Source of the DNA: Ailurus styani
Taxonomy: Eukaryota; Chordata; Mammalia; Carnivora; Ailuridae
Assembly: GCA_002007465.1 (NCBI GenBank)
Contig: LNAC01000778.1
Coordinates: 431,673 to 495,672, forward strand
Length of the DNA stretch: 64,000 nucleotides
Direction of reading: 5' to 3'
Shown here: positions 50,490-62,549 of the stretch, piece by piece
How the letters are laid out: each line of letters begins with the position of its first letter
Numbering within the stretch: the stretch's first letter is position 1
Made by a program: the position numbers and the translations under genes
The notes under the pieces: model-generated
Databases searched by the model: none
The model's input: only the letters and a program-made list of their open reading frames with translations
What the model was told of the DNA's origin: nothing

Positions 50490-51735
50490 GTTTTACTTTA
50501 TTGAAATTTTGAAACTTTCTGATGAACTTGAACCCTCCCAAAAAGTTAAATCTATTTAAAAAACGGCCCTCCAGCCATTGTTATGCTTTCAGAATGCAGG
50601 AAGGTTTTCTAAGGTTTTTAGAAAAAAAATGCCTGTACCACCTTATGGCCTAATTTTATTTGTATATAGATATGTCTATATATATATAATTGTCTCAGAT
50701 TGATCAAAATTCCCCTGTGTTGTAACCACTCACCCCAAGTATCATTCATGCAGTTACCTGTTAGGAAATTGTGAATTGTGAAATTGACTTGAACTATTAA
50801 AAAATGGCTAGAGGAAGTGAAGTGCTTAAAATTATGATACAAAATGTTGATTTACTTTTGAAAGGTTTTAACCCTAGAACATGGAAGTTTAACCCTCAAA
50901 TAATTTTATTCAAAAAATTATTTGTATTTAAAATATTGGGTAATTAGCTGAACTATAATCCTAATTCTGTGCATTCATGTTTTGAAGTTAAGCACACATG
51001 TTTAACTAGTATATACGTCTTCTAACTGAATCCAAAGAACAAGCTTTAGTATATTTTCAGCTGTGCTAATAGATGAATTTTAAGGAATGTGCCAAAGTCT
51101 CTCTTTACAGGAGTGACCCAACCATGTTTTCACTTTAGCCTCTCTGCTCCCAAATGAAACATCATAAAATGAGTAATGTGGTTTTACCTTTATCCTAGTA
51201 GTTCTAGTTGGTTTGGGAATGATTCGTAGTGTAGGTTCATAACAAATTGAACCGAAGGAATTTGCATGAAATGACCCTTGGCGGGAACAGTCATGTCATG
51301 AGGCTTCTTTCAGTTCCATTGGACGGCCGCAGTTTGGTTGTCTATTAATATGCTGTTTTCCATTCAGTTGTTCTTGTAGCCTAGACAAGCAATTAGAAGC
51401 AGCTTTTTAAAACTTTGTTTATTGAAAACTGGCCCTACACAGACCATTGCAGCTCTTTGTAGGTAATTAGATGACTAATTTTCTTCTCAAACTTTTTAAT
51501 AGAAGCTTTTTTATGATGTTCATTGCTTTTAAAAACATGGTTTGTTGCTATAAATGAAATTCAGTGTTAATATCCTATAGAATCTAGTGTAATTACTGAA
51601 AATGCCAGGAGAAAAATATCATTAGATGGTCCCACCTGAGAACAGCGTTATAAGGAAGAACCAGCATATGCATGGAAAATATTTTGCTTTTCTGCTGCAG
51701 GAGGTGGCAGTGGTAATGGTAATGTGTGACTTCAG
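50490..51735. other. Intron, no gene seen
   Basis: Unique-looking sequence without coding signal. Confidence 0.5.
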
Positions 51736-51752
51736 TTTAGACACTAATGGTA

Positions 51753-51942
51753 GGGGTCCCTGGGAGGCTCAGTTGGTTAAGTGTCTGTCTTTGGCTCAGG
51801 TCATGATCTTGGGGTCCTGGGATGTAGCCCCATGTCAGGCTTCCTGCTGAGCAGGGGGGCTGCTTCTCCCTCTGCCTGCCATTCCCCCTGCTTGTGCTTA
51901 CTCTTACTCTCTGTCAAATAAATAAAAATCTTTTAAAAAAAA
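51753..51942 (+). mobile_element. CAN SINE with 14-bp target-site duplication
   Basis: Exact agacactaatggta repeats at 51739-51752 and 51943-51956. Confidence 0.96.
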
Positions 51943-52612
51943 AGACACTAATGGTAAAAGGCTTTGCTAAAATTAAAATGTATCAACAAACATTTGATTG
52001 AATTGATACTGATGGTCAGAGAGTCTATGACCCTAAATTACTCACGCTTATGAAACTTACAATGCTGAAGGCTAACCAGAAAGTCATTTTCAACTTTGAT
52101 TTTCGTTGCCTAAAGAGAGCCTAAACATTAAGAGTAGAAAAAGCATCATATGCTTTATTTTTAAAATATATTATTGATTCAGGACTTAAGTAACATTTTA
52201 GTATACATCTCCTATTTTGGGCTAATAGTACTATTTCTGCTACTCCTTTATGTTTTTAATCTTGATGTGTTTTAGTCTTTGATCTTGCCGTATTCGTGTT
52301 CTTTTAGAATTATTTAACTGAAAACATTTAGAGGAAAATAGCCAGTGTTAAGTCTTCAGTGGGAGAAAGCCTTGAAACAGAATTCGAAGTAGAATAGCTA
52401 CTTTATCTGTAAATGGAAATGTTGACTTGAAATATGGTATGACATTTCTATAAATGGAGGGTGCTTTTTATAGATGAAAATTTAAGTCCACAAGGTTGGA
52501 AAGTGACAAATCAGATCCTTAATAGAATGTTCAAGCAGTGAGATGAAGGAAAGCTAGAATTTTCAAGACAAATGTATTTTCAAAAAGGGGGACTTGAAAA
52601 TACAGAACCTGA

Positions 52613-53332
52613 AAATGACAGATGTTGGCGAGATTGCGGAGAAAGGGGAACCCTCCTACACTGTTGGTGGGAATGCAAACTGGTGCAGCCACTCTGGAAA
52701 ACAGTATGGAGATTCCTCAAAAAGTTGAAAATGGAGCTACCCTACGACCCAGCAATCGCACTACTGGGTATTTATCCTAAAGACACAAAGGTAGTGTTCC
52801 TCAGGGGCACGTGCACCCGAATGTTTATAGCAGCAATGTCCACAATAGCCAAACTATGGAAAGAACCTAGATGTCCATCAACAGATGAATGGATAAAGAA
52901 GATGTGGTATATATATACAATGGAATATTATGCAGCTATCAAAAGAAACGAAATCTTGCCATTTGCAACGACATGGATGGAACTGGAGGGTATTATGCTG
53001 AGCGAAATAAGTCAATCAGAGAAAGACAATTATCATATGATCTCTCTGATATGAGGAACTTGAGGGGCAGGGTGGGGGGTTGTGGGGGGTAGGGAGGGAA
53101 AAATAATGAAACAAGATGGGATGGGGAAGGAGACAAACCATAAGAGGACTCTAATCTCATAAAACAAACTGAGGGTTACTGGGGGGTGGGAGGGTAGGGA
53201 TAGGGTGGATGGGTTATGGACATTGGGGAGGGTTTGTGCTTTGGTGAATGCTGTGAAAGATGTAAGCCTGATGATTCACAGACCTGTACCCCTTGGGCAA
53301 ATAATAAAAATAAAAAAAATAAAAAAAAATAA
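52613..53332 (+). mobile_element. Young 5'-truncated L1 with open ORF2 end
   Basis: A 720-bp insertion bounded by exact gaaaatacagaacctga repeats (52596-52612, 53333-53349). The ORF2p C-terminus is open to the stop at 53052-53054, with the cysteine motif C-W-R-D-C...L-L-H-C-W-W-E-C at its start and N-Y-H-M-I-S-L-I at the end. A G-rich 3' UTR and A-rich tail follow. The endonuclease and RT domains are missing, so it is immobile. Confidence 0.96.
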
Positions 53333-53870
53333 GAAAATACAGAACCTGAGATGTAGAATGAACAGCTTTCCAGAATCCTAAATTTATTTCCCTAAAAGTC
53401 AGTTGTGCAAGTTTGTTGGATATCAGAACATTTTCGTATACTTAACTATACCTTTAATTCCTATCAGGAGAAAAGCTCACAAAAGGATTTTTCAAGTTGA
53501 TCCCTTCTATGAACCATTTTTGTGGTCATCTCAGTCACTATGTGTATTTAGATAAATTCTTTCACAGGCTTAGAAAAGCAATATTATTTCTTTTAAACTT
53601 CATTATTTTAATATTCTAGGATATAGTAGAGTACGCCATATAAATTATATGTATGTGGTACATGTTTATGCTTATAATAATCTGAAATAATTTTATCATT
53701 ACACATATGTTAGTTTTTCTAAGGCTTTTCTGTTATTAATCACCAAAGATATATGTCATACAAACCTAAAACTCTGTAGGGACAAATTCTGAAGTTCTTT
53801 TTTCTGACTCTTAAATGGTCCCAGAGAATTCATTTCTTGAGGTTAGGGAAGGGCCATAAAAATAACTACA

Positions 53871-54080
53871 GTTGGGCGCCTGGGTGGCTCAGTGGGTTAA
53901 AGCCTCTGCCTTCAGCTCAGGTCATGATCTCAGGGTCCTGGGATCAAGGCCTGCATCGGGCTCCCTGCTTGGCAGGGAGCCTGCTTTCTCCTCTCTCTCT
54001 GCCTGTCTCTCAGCCTACTCGTGATCTCTCTCTCTCTCTGTCAAATAAATAAAATAAAATCTTTAAAAAAATAAAAAATA
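53871..54080 (+). mobile_element. CAN SINE with 13-bp target-site duplication
   Basis: Mustelid-type head; aaaaataactaca repeats at 53858-53870 and 54081-54093. Confidence 0.96.
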
Positions 54081-54094
54081 AAAAATAACTACAA

Positions 54095-54330
54095 TTACTA
54101 AACATTTATAGTGGCTTGGATTATGCCAGGCCATTTACATATCTTACCTCATTTACTTTGCAACAATCCTGTGAAATGGAAGTATCAATATCTGCCACTA
54201 CAAAAGGTAGAAATTGAGGCCAAGAAAAGTTAATAGCATGCCCCAAACAGACTGCTAAAACTAGAAAGCTATCAAGTGTTGAAACTAGCATTTAAACTCA
54301 GATTTGACTCTGGATCAAGCTTTGAACTGT
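54095..54330 (-). mobile_element. MIR
   Basis: Reversed MIR: tatgccaggccatttacata, aattgaggccaagaaaagtt, ctcagatttgactctgg. Confidence 0.8.
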
Positions 54331-54402
54331 ATCATACCTCAACACAGCTACATTGTTTTTTTGAGAAAAGTGTTTTTTTGTTTTTGTGATTTACTTTACA
54401 AT

Positions 54403-54427
54403 ATGAGATAGAGATAGAGATAGAGAT
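54403..54427 (+). repeat. Short (GAGATA)n
   Basis: Four imperfect hexamer units. Confidence 0.85.
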
Positions 54428-54509
54428 CTAAATCTACTTTAATACATGCATGATATATTTTATGTATGTATTACAGTTTATTTAACTTCTGTGATCTTAA
54501 TGGATAGTG

Positions 54510-54865
54510 TCTTGGTCCATAACAAAATGATGCAAACTGGGTGACTTACAAACAACATTGAGGTATTGCTTAACAGTTCTGGAGCCTGCAGAGTCCAAGA
54601 TCAGGGCATCAGCAGATTTAGTGTCTGGTGAGAGCCCCTGTACTAGTTCACTGATGGCTGCCTTCTCCCTGTAACCTCACAGGCCAGAGGGACAAGAGAG
54701 CTTTTCAAACCTCTTTTATAAGGATATAAATGCCATTCATGAGTCCTCCGCTCTCATGACCTAATCACCTCCCACAGGCCCCATCTCCTTGGGCATTATG
54801 TTTCAAGGTATAAATCTGGAGTGGAGTGAGTGGGAAGGTACAAACATTCAGAGCATAGCAGATAC
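54510..54865 (-). mobile_element. MaLR-like LTR, antisense
   Basis: gtcttggtccataacaaaat, agttctggagcctgcagagt, tcatgacctaatcacctccc, attcagagcatagca: reversed order of the LTR type seen at 17100-17396. Confidence 0.6.
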
Positions 54866-54869
54866 TTAG

Positions 54870-56475
54870 ATGGTTTAGTAGTTTAGTTTAGAAAAAACGG
54901 GGATTTACCCTTGAATTTTCCTATGTGAGTTATAAGCAGTAAGGGTTTACTGCCTCTAAAATGTGTTTAATTTCGTGTGTAATATCAGTTTCTTAGGTGC
55001 CCTTTTGTGAAAAGGAGATCAGTGATTTTTAGACTGTCTTTATTGAAAAGTTCCTATTCGCTTGTTTTGACAGCAGTTGTAAAGTTATAATTAATTTGCT
55101 AAGTAGAATTTTATGTTCAAAATACATACCTGTAGATATATATATTATAGTTTATGATTGAACTGAGCAAACTGATTATTTAATAGTTATGTATTTGTAA
55201 TTTGTATAGTTCTGAAATGTGACCTTTAGAAGATAATGTCACTAGACCTTGCTATTGTAAGTTTGAATCAATGTTTTCCTTGTCCTCTGTATATTAAAAT
55301 GAAATTAAAATATTAGTATGTAAGAGAGTTATTGTGGTACATTATAAACCCTTACAGGCTTGTAAACTTGTGATGTCAAATATACTAATAAGTAGTCCTT
55401 TTAAAAGGTAAACCGTGAGGACATTTACCAACAATAAGTATTATCTGATGGTTTCAAGGGATGACATCTAGAATCTTGGTGTAAATGTCAAATGTGATAA
55501 ACTGTGAGAAAGTAGATTGGCATTTAATTAGGTTACAGACCATTTAAATGGAAACAATAATAGGAATGACATTTAAGGGAAGATTTCAACTTTAATGCAG
55601 GTCAGTAGTTGTGTATGAGGTCAATAGTACTAGATGGCAGTAGGGTTTTGGAGGGTTTTTTTGGTTTTTTTTTTTTTGTTTTAAAGCTTTGTAAATATAC
55701 CCTTTATTCTTTGTGTAATTTCTTAAGCAATTTGGAGACTTGACATTCCTATAGTGGAAGAAAACCTACATGTGTGATATTTAAACAATGGTAGATATGT
55801 GGGTTCAACTTTTTTAGTTTTAAATGGATTATTTAATGCAGATTTAAATGTCATCTACCTGGATACTGCTCCCTATAATATCATATGGTAATAATCTATA
55901 TTGTTAACATTAATAAAAGGTTTTTAAAAATATGAAATAACTTGAAAGAGTTTTTACATTAAGTGCAAATATACAAAACATATCAGTAGGTTCTTCAGCC
56001 CAAAAATACTTTAGCTATAATACAAATAGACTTGAGCCCTTTGGATTACCTATTCTCCTGATGCTGAGACAGCCTTCCACTCTTTCGTACCTCCCTTCTT
56101 GCACTGAACTATTTTAGGATCACTCTTCCTTTCCTTTGAGATCGTTTTCTGACTCGCTTCCCAGACTTGTGAGAGCTTGATTTCCTGCGGGCTCTGCCAG
56201 GTCAGTAGTAAATGATCATGTTAGTCTAAGATTCAGCAGGCCAGAGTGAAGACAGAGAAGTGTCAAATAACAGTTATTGTCTGCTGGCTAACTGAACATA
56301 AAAAAAAATGGTTTTTGTCATTAGGCGGTATTTTCAAGAGAAAGTAAAAAATGAAAAGTTGTTGGCTAAAGCCTGGAAACTCTGTATTATCTGTTGCCAT
56401 GAGAACATTGCCTGACAGACAGCCACAACACCTGAATGGCATACAATACATACTTAATGCTTATACTTGTCCAGG
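54870..56475. other. Intron, no gene seen
   Basis: AT-rich unique-looking sequence; T-rich tract at about 55658-55680. Confidence 0.5.
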
Positions 56476-56479
56476 CAGA

Positions 56480-56790
56480 TGGAGGGCAGCTGGGTGACTT
56501 TGCTTATCTTGGTTGGGTTTGCTCACAGCAGACTGGCTGCTGATGGAGGCTGACTTCAGCCATAGTTAAATACTCTGCTTGTTCGGCATGTCTCACCTCC
56601 TGCAGCAGGCTCTCTTGGGCTTAATCCTATGATGAAGGCAGAAGCACATTAGAGAAAATATTCCCAAAAGTCTGGCTCGCCAAAATAACCCCAACCACGG
56701 TGCAGTATCAAACTGCAAAAGATGTGGATGCAGACAGGGATGAAGGACTGGGACCAATTGTGCCGTCTGTCACAAAGCCAAATTAGGAAC
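56480..56790. mobile_element. Possible old MER-type repeat
   Basis: Phrases such as gctgggtgactttgcttatc, ctgcagcaggctctcttggg and atgatgaaggcagaagcaca recall a dispersed mammalian DNA or LTR repeat. Family not identified. Confidence 0.35.
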
Positions 56791-56929
56791 ATGGCAATAA
56801 CAAGACAAGAGAGGTCATGAACTTCTCTTTTTATTCCTTAATTTCCCTACTTGAATCCTGTCAGTATGTATTAATTTTTTAAAAATATCTTTTTATACAT
56901 GTATGTATTTTTTTGAGCTATAAAAAAAT

Positions 56930-57215
56930 GAAGTTGAAAATCTGAATATAACCCCCTGAAAACTGAACTACTAATAGCCCTACTGTTGACCAGAATCCTT
57001 ACAAATAACACTAAACAGTCAATTAACACATATTTTGTATGTCATATGTATCATCTACTATATTCTTATAATAAAGTAGAGAAAAGAAAGTGTTACTAAG
57101 AAAATCATAGGGAAGAGAAGATACATTTATAATAATATATTGTATTTATTGGGAAAAAATGCATATGTAAGTGGGCCTGCACAGTTCAAATCCATGCTGT
57201 TCAAGAGTCAGCTGT
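56930..57215. mobile_element. Tigger-like DNA transposon remnant
   Basis: ctactgttgaccagaatcct, atataataaagtaga-like A/T block, gtgggcctgcacagttcaaa and gttcaagagtcagctgta resemble one end of a TcMar-Tigger/MER2-like element. Tentative. Confidence 0.5.
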
Positions 57216-57261
57216 ATTATTTTTAGGTGCACACGGTACACAACATATATATATATATATA

Positions 57262-57420
57262 TTTAGAGAGCAAGAGAGACAGAGTGGAGGTAGGCAGAGA
57301 GAGAGAAACTTAGGCAGACTCCCCACCTGATATGGGGCTTGAGCTCAGTGACTCTGATATCCCTACTTGAACTGTAACCAAGAATCTGATGCTTAGCCAA
57401 CTGCACCACCGAGGTGCCCC
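57262..57420 (-). mobile_element. Diverged SINE
   Basis: Reversed SINE: gcagactccccacctgatat ... ccaccgaggtgcccc; begins in an (AT)n at 57247-57261. Confidence 0.88.
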
Positions 57421-57451
57421 TAAGTTTTTTTTTCTTGTGGTGAGAACTTTT

Positions 57452-57565
57452 TAAAAAGTTTGTTTGTTTGTTTAAAGTCATCTGTACACCCAGTGTGGGG
57501 CTTGAATTCATGACCCCAAGATCAAGGGTCACATGTTTTTTTCAGCTGAGCCAGCCAGGTGCCCC
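57452..57565 (-). mobile_element. Short tRNA-type SINE with 19-bp target-site duplication
   Basis: tcttgtggtgagaactttt repeats at 57433-57451 and 57566-57584. Confidence 0.94.
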
Positions 57566-57940
57566 TCTTGTGGTGAGAACTTTTAAGGTTTAGTCTTTTA
57601 GCAATTTTCAGTATACAATACAGTATTGTTAACTGTAGTCCCCTGCTCTACGTTATATTCCCAAGACTGACTTATCTTATAATAGAGTTTTGTATTTTTT
57701 GACCATTTTCACCCACATTTCCCCCACCCCCTGCCTCTCACAATCACCAGTCTGTTCGTTGTATCTGTGAGTTCTTATTTTTAAAATATTCCACATAGAA
57801 GTGACATCATGCAGTATTGACTCTCTGTCTGGCTTATTTTACTTAGCATTATGCCCTTAAGGTCCATCCATGTTGTCACAAATGATAGGATTTCCTTCCT
57901 TTTTTAATGGCTGAATATTACCCCCTGTATATACCCACAG

Positions 57941-57942
<2 letters not shown>

Positions 57943-57987
<45 letters not shown>
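57943..57987 (+). repeat. (CA)n microsatellite inside L1
   Basis: About 22 uninterrupted CA units. Confidence 0.97.
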
Positions 57988-57988
<1 letters not shown>

Positions 57989-58110
57989 CTCAAATTTCTT
58001 TACCCAGTCATCCATTCGTGGGCACTTAGATTGTTTCCATGTCTTGGCTAGTGTAAATAATGCTACAATGAACATAGAAGTGCAGATATCTTTTCAACAT
58101 AGTGATTTTA

Positions 58111-58308
58111 GGGGCTCCTGGGTGGCTCAGTCATTAAGCGTCTGCTTTGGCTCAGGTCATGATCCAGGGTCCTGGGATTGAGCCCCACATCAGGCTCCCT
58201 GCTTGGCAGGAAGCCTGCTTCTCCCTCTCCCACTTCCCCTGCTTGTGTTCCCTCTCTTGCTGTGTCTTTCTCTCTCAAATAAATAAATAAAATCTTAAAA
58301 AAAAAAAG
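58111..58308 (+). mobile_element. CAN SINE with 12-bp target-site duplication
   Basis: atagtgatttta repeats at 58099-58110 and 58309-58320. Confidence 0.96.
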
Positions 58309-58522
58309 ATAGTGATTTTATTTTTATTTTCATTTTCTTTGGGTAAATACCCAGAAGTAGAATTAGAAGTAGATCCATATGATATAGTTCTATTTTTAAT
58401 TTTTTGAGAAAGCTCCATAATGTTTTTCATAGTGGCTGCACCAGTTTATATTCCCAGCAGCATTGCCCACTGGTTGCCTTTCCTTCATATCCTCACCAAC
58501 GCTTGTTATATTTTTTGTCTTT

Positions 58523-58730
58523 ATTTTTTTTTAAAGATTTTATTTATTTATTTATTTGACACAGAGAGAGAGAGAGAGATCACAAGTAGGCTGAGAGGCA
58601 GGCAGAGAGAGAGGAGGAAGCAGGCTCCCCGCTGAGCAGAGAGCCCGATGCGGGCCTCGATCCCAGGACCCTGAGATCATGACCGGAGCCGAAGGCAGAG
58701 GCTTTAACCCACTGAGCCACCCAGGCGCCC
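58523..58730 (-). mobile_element. CAN SINE with 12-bp target-site duplication
   Basis: ttttttgtcttt repeats at 58511-58522 and 58731-58742. Confidence 0.96.
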
Positions 58731-59207
58731 TTTTTTGTCTTTTTTGATACTAACCATTCCAATAGTTATGAGGTACCATAATATCATTGTGGTTGTCTAT
58801 TCAGATCTAATCTCTAATTGGATTTTTTGTTTTTTGCTGTTGGGTTGTATGAGTTCTTAATATATACAGGATATTAACCTCTTATGATACCTGATTGGCA
58901 AATATTTTCTCCCAAGTGTGTATTAAATTTTTATGGCATTCAGTGTCAATTTCATAGCCAAAAGATAGAAATTTTTTTACCATCATAATTCACTTAATGA
59001 TTTTAATTAATGTGAATATTACTTTAAAAAACTCAGGCTTTTTCTGTATACTTCATTTGATGATATGTATTTTGACCCCTTATCACATTTTCTGATCTTT
59101 ATTGCCCTAAACCTGTTTTCATTACTACAGTATATAATATTCAAGTAAATATTTGACTTTTTCTGTTTTCTTTATTTTTCATTATAAAATATACTATTTA
59201 TTTATTT

Positions 59208-59406
59208 ATTTATTTTTAAAGATTTTACTTATTTATTTGACAGAGAGAGAGAGATTACAAGTGGGCAGAGAGGCAGGCAGAGAGAGGAGGAAGCAGGCTC
59301 TCTGCCAAGCAGGGAACCCCCAATGCAGGGCTCGATCCCAGGACCCTGAGATCATGACCTGAGCCGAAGGCAGAGACTTTAACCCACTGAGCCACCCAGG
59401 CACCCC
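59208..59406 (-). mobile_element. CAN SINE
   Basis: Reversed SINE with (ATTT)n tail side; atact...tttattta flanks. Confidence 0.95.
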
Positions 59407-59409
59407 ATA

Positions 59410-60430
59410 CTTTTTATTTATTTTTAACTTAATTTCAGAATGTGGAATTTCTTCAGTCTCTGAACAATGGAATAGATACTCCAGGAAATAAAAGTAGTAG
59501 TTAGAGAGTTGAAAAGAAATTTGGGCATTTGAATCTTGCCTTGTAATTTTTTACTGCCATGTTAGCACTTCACTACCATGAAGATTTTTTAAGTATATTA
59601 TTCACTTTTTCAAGGTATTCTCATTAACAGAACTAGTCTGAATTACCTGGCCCGTTTTTAAACGAATTAGAAGTGTCAACCCTGTAGTGTAGAGCTTTTT
59701 ACCTCTTTTCAAGCAGATTAATGATCAAAAAGAGTTTTTATTCTCATCCCCGTTCCAGGGTATTGGAATTTAATTTAATTCCCTAATGTATGCTTCAAAA
59801 TTATACTCTATGGAAGTATGTTTCTGAGAGAGAAAATTGGCAGCATTTAGTCAAGGTTAGGCTCCGATTCACGCAGAGCACCCTCCTACCCAAGCACACT
59901 CAGACATACTGATGCACCTAATAGTAAAGATCTAGCCATCTTCACAAATAAGAAAGAAAACCTACATTTACCTCTTAGGGCTGCTGTAATTACCAGCCTA
60001 GTGTGATATGAGGTGAGATTGGCTGGTAAATGGAACCAGGCCAGAAAGGACTCAGGAACTGGATCTGCAGTGTGCCGGTGTGATGGGATTTCTGAGCCAT
60101 AAGCATTAGATACGGAGATATGGTTGTGAATTGGAGAACAGTGGTGGTAGTGGTGGGGAGGGAGGCATGGTTGAAAGGGCTGCTCTAAAACCCCCAGACA
60201 CTTGGGATAATCAGAGAAAGAGGAAAAGACATACAAACACTTCCTTTAAAAACTGGGATGCTAACTAAAGTTTGCTGTATTTGAATATTAAAAAACTCAT
60301 TTACATCCTAGAAGACTGATTTTTCTAAATTATCCTTTACTACATCAAGCAGATAGCACACTTCTGGGCAACTTTTACTCAACTCACTAGTAGGAAGTTG
60401 TGCTCAGTTAGAGTATATCCTGAGACATAC
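59410..60430. other. Intron, no convincing gene
   Basis: A 116-codon antisense open frame at 59886-60236 has no recognisable motif and is judged chance. Confidence 0.5.
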
Positions 60431-60451
60431 CTTAAAAAATGGTGCCTACGG

Positions 60452-60660
60452 GAGGCGCCTGGGTGGCTCAGTAGGTTAAGCATTTGCCTTTGCTCAGGTC
60501 ACGATCTCAGGGTCGTGGGATGGAACCCCGCATCAGGCTCCCTGCTCAGTGGGGAGTCTGCTTCCTCCTTTCCCTCTGCTGATCCCCCTGCTTGTGCTTT
60601 CTCATGCTCTCGTTCTCTCTCTCTCTCTCTCTCTGTCAAATAAATAAATAAAATCTTTTT
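60452..60660 (+). mobile_element. CAN SINE with 20-bp target-site duplication
   Basis: ttaaaaaatggtgc(c/a)tacgg at 60432-60451 and 60661-60680, one mismatch; CT tract at about 60614-60634. Confidence 0.95.
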
Positions 60661-61299
60661 TTAAAAAATGGTGCATACGGAAAGTGTTCTGTGATAGGAA
60701 TCAAGAAAATTTTTTTCCTCGGACAGTCTTTCTTTAAAATCATTTTTCAATATCTTGGGTAGGAATTGTTAGTCTAGAAGGTGGGTGAAGAGGCTTCAGG
60801 GCATCTGTGAACCCCAGGAAGCTGTCAAATGTTATGACATGTGAATTTTTTCTGGGAAAACATGATATATTTCAAAGAGGTCTATAATCCTCCCTCCTGA
60901 AATAACTGAACTATATCTAGAAAATCTGTTATTTGCAAACTATAATGCCTTAATAGGGGAAGAAGGAAAGGGGATATGAGCTACTTGGGTAGAATGAATG
61001 ATTTTTAGAAAGTTTATCAGGCCCTTGGAAGAATAGATGGAAGATACAGTTTGTGACAAAATTTGTGTGGGTGTGATGGCTACTTCCTATTTTCTGTCCT
61101 ATGATAAGTGTCAGTCTTCCCTGGTTGATGAAACTTTTAAGGAGAGAACTTAGGACAATTGAGTTCCTTTTGGAGGACCTGCCTTTAAGCAGATATAGCA
61201 GGTTCAGAGAACGCCATTTTGACATATTTGCTGTTTTTCAGTAATTTCAACTCCAAATAATATACCAGAGCAGCATATTTTGGAGTTGCATGTCCCGAA

Positions 61300-62545
61300 C
61301 TCCTTCATACACAAGATATACAGAAATCAACTATTTCTGTATACCAGCCACAAAGAGAAAACAATTTATTTTTTAAAAATATTATTTATAATGGGATCAG
61401 AAAATAACGTTTCTATGAATAATTTGAGAACACATGGGCAAGACTACACTGAAAACTCTAAATCATATTGAGAGAAATTAAAGGAGTAAATAAATGATGG
61501 CCCATACTCTCTTCATAGATTGGATGGTTCAGTATAATAAATATGTCTGTTCTTTCAAAATTGACCTATAGGTTCAGTGTAACAGTATACTTTTTACCAA
61601 TGCAGAAATATTTAATATCAAGATCCACTAGAAACGTACAGTAATTAAGATGAAGTTTTAGCACAAGGATAGAGAAATACATTGAAAGAGAAACAGCCCC
61701 ACATATATACAGTCACTTGCTGTGTGATAAAGATGGCAAAAGAGAGCAGTGGGAGAAGGGTGGTCTTTTCAGTAAGGATGGGTTTGTTTGATAGCCTTGT
61801 GGAAAAAATGAAAGCTCTCACAAGAGGCAAAAATCAATTTTAGGTAGAATGTAGATCTAAACGTGAAAGGGGAAACCTAATAGAAATCGCCACACATGGG
61901 GGCACCTGAGTGGCTCAGGAGGTTGAGTCTGCCTTCAGCTCAGGTCATGATCCTAGGGTCCTGGGATCGAACCCCACATTGGGATCCCTGCTGAGCAGGG
62001 AGCTCGCTTCTCCCTTTTCCTCTGCACCGCCCCCCAAATAAATAAAATCTTAAAAAAAAAAAATACCCGTACATACACACCATGAGACATGTATAACAGC
62101 ATTATTTGTAATAGCCTTAAACTAGAAACAGCCCAAATGTCCATCAACACTAGAACGGATATATAAATGCTGAGATACTCATCAGTGGAATAGTGTGCAA
62201 TCCTGAAAAATAAACAAACTACAACTTACATACATTCCTACATGGATGAATCTGACAAACATAATGGTGACCAAAATACAAACATGTATATAGTTATTAT
62301 AAATGAAATATTATGTCCCAAATGATTCCATTTGTATAAAGAAGTCACTTTATAGGAGGAAGTGAGTCCCAATTGAGTTGGGACTACAAGGAAGGGTTTT
62401 TGGAGCACTAGTAATATTTAAATTTTTTGTCTGTGGTTACAAGAGTTTTGGATTTGTGATAACTCATTTATCTGTATGTTGATGTTTTTATGCATTTGTA
62501 TCTTGATTTTTATATTTCAGTTAAAAATAGCTTTAAAAAGCTGTA
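61300..62545 (+). mobile_element. Old L1 3' portion with nested SINE
   Basis: Forward ORF2 remains (tttctgtataccagccacaa) before the SINE; agcattatttgtaatagcct and a 3' UTR after it. Confidence 0.75.
61898..62063 (+). mobile_element. CAN SINE lacking most of its CT tract
   Basis: Complete head, then tctgcaccgccccc runs straight into aaataaataaaatctt, so the usual CT-rich middle is shortened. Confidence 0.92.
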
Positions 62546-62549
62546 AAGG

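Larger units (their letters stand above)
57425..58920 (-). mobile_element. L1 3' half, antisense, host of three SINEs and a (CA)n
   Basis: Reversed L1: catgcagtattgactctctg, atgcccttaaggtccatcca, tttgggtaaatacccagaag, ggatattaacctcttatgat. SINEs interrupt at 57452-57565, 58111-58308 and 58523-58730. Confidence 0.88.

Noticed and set aside
52572..53054. 160-codon open frame, the longest in the window, as a possible host gene
   Set aside because: From 52613 it is the L1 ORF2p C-terminus inside an L1 insertion with a perfect 17-bp target-site duplication; the first codons are flanking sequence.
57943..57987. Regular repeat considered as an array-type system
   Set aside because: Simple dinucleotide microsatellite without spacers; mammalian genomic context.
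59886..60236. 116-codon antisense open frame as a small gene
   Set aside because: No recognisable motif, low-complexity His/Pro/Ser-rich stretches, no splice or promoter context; likely chance.
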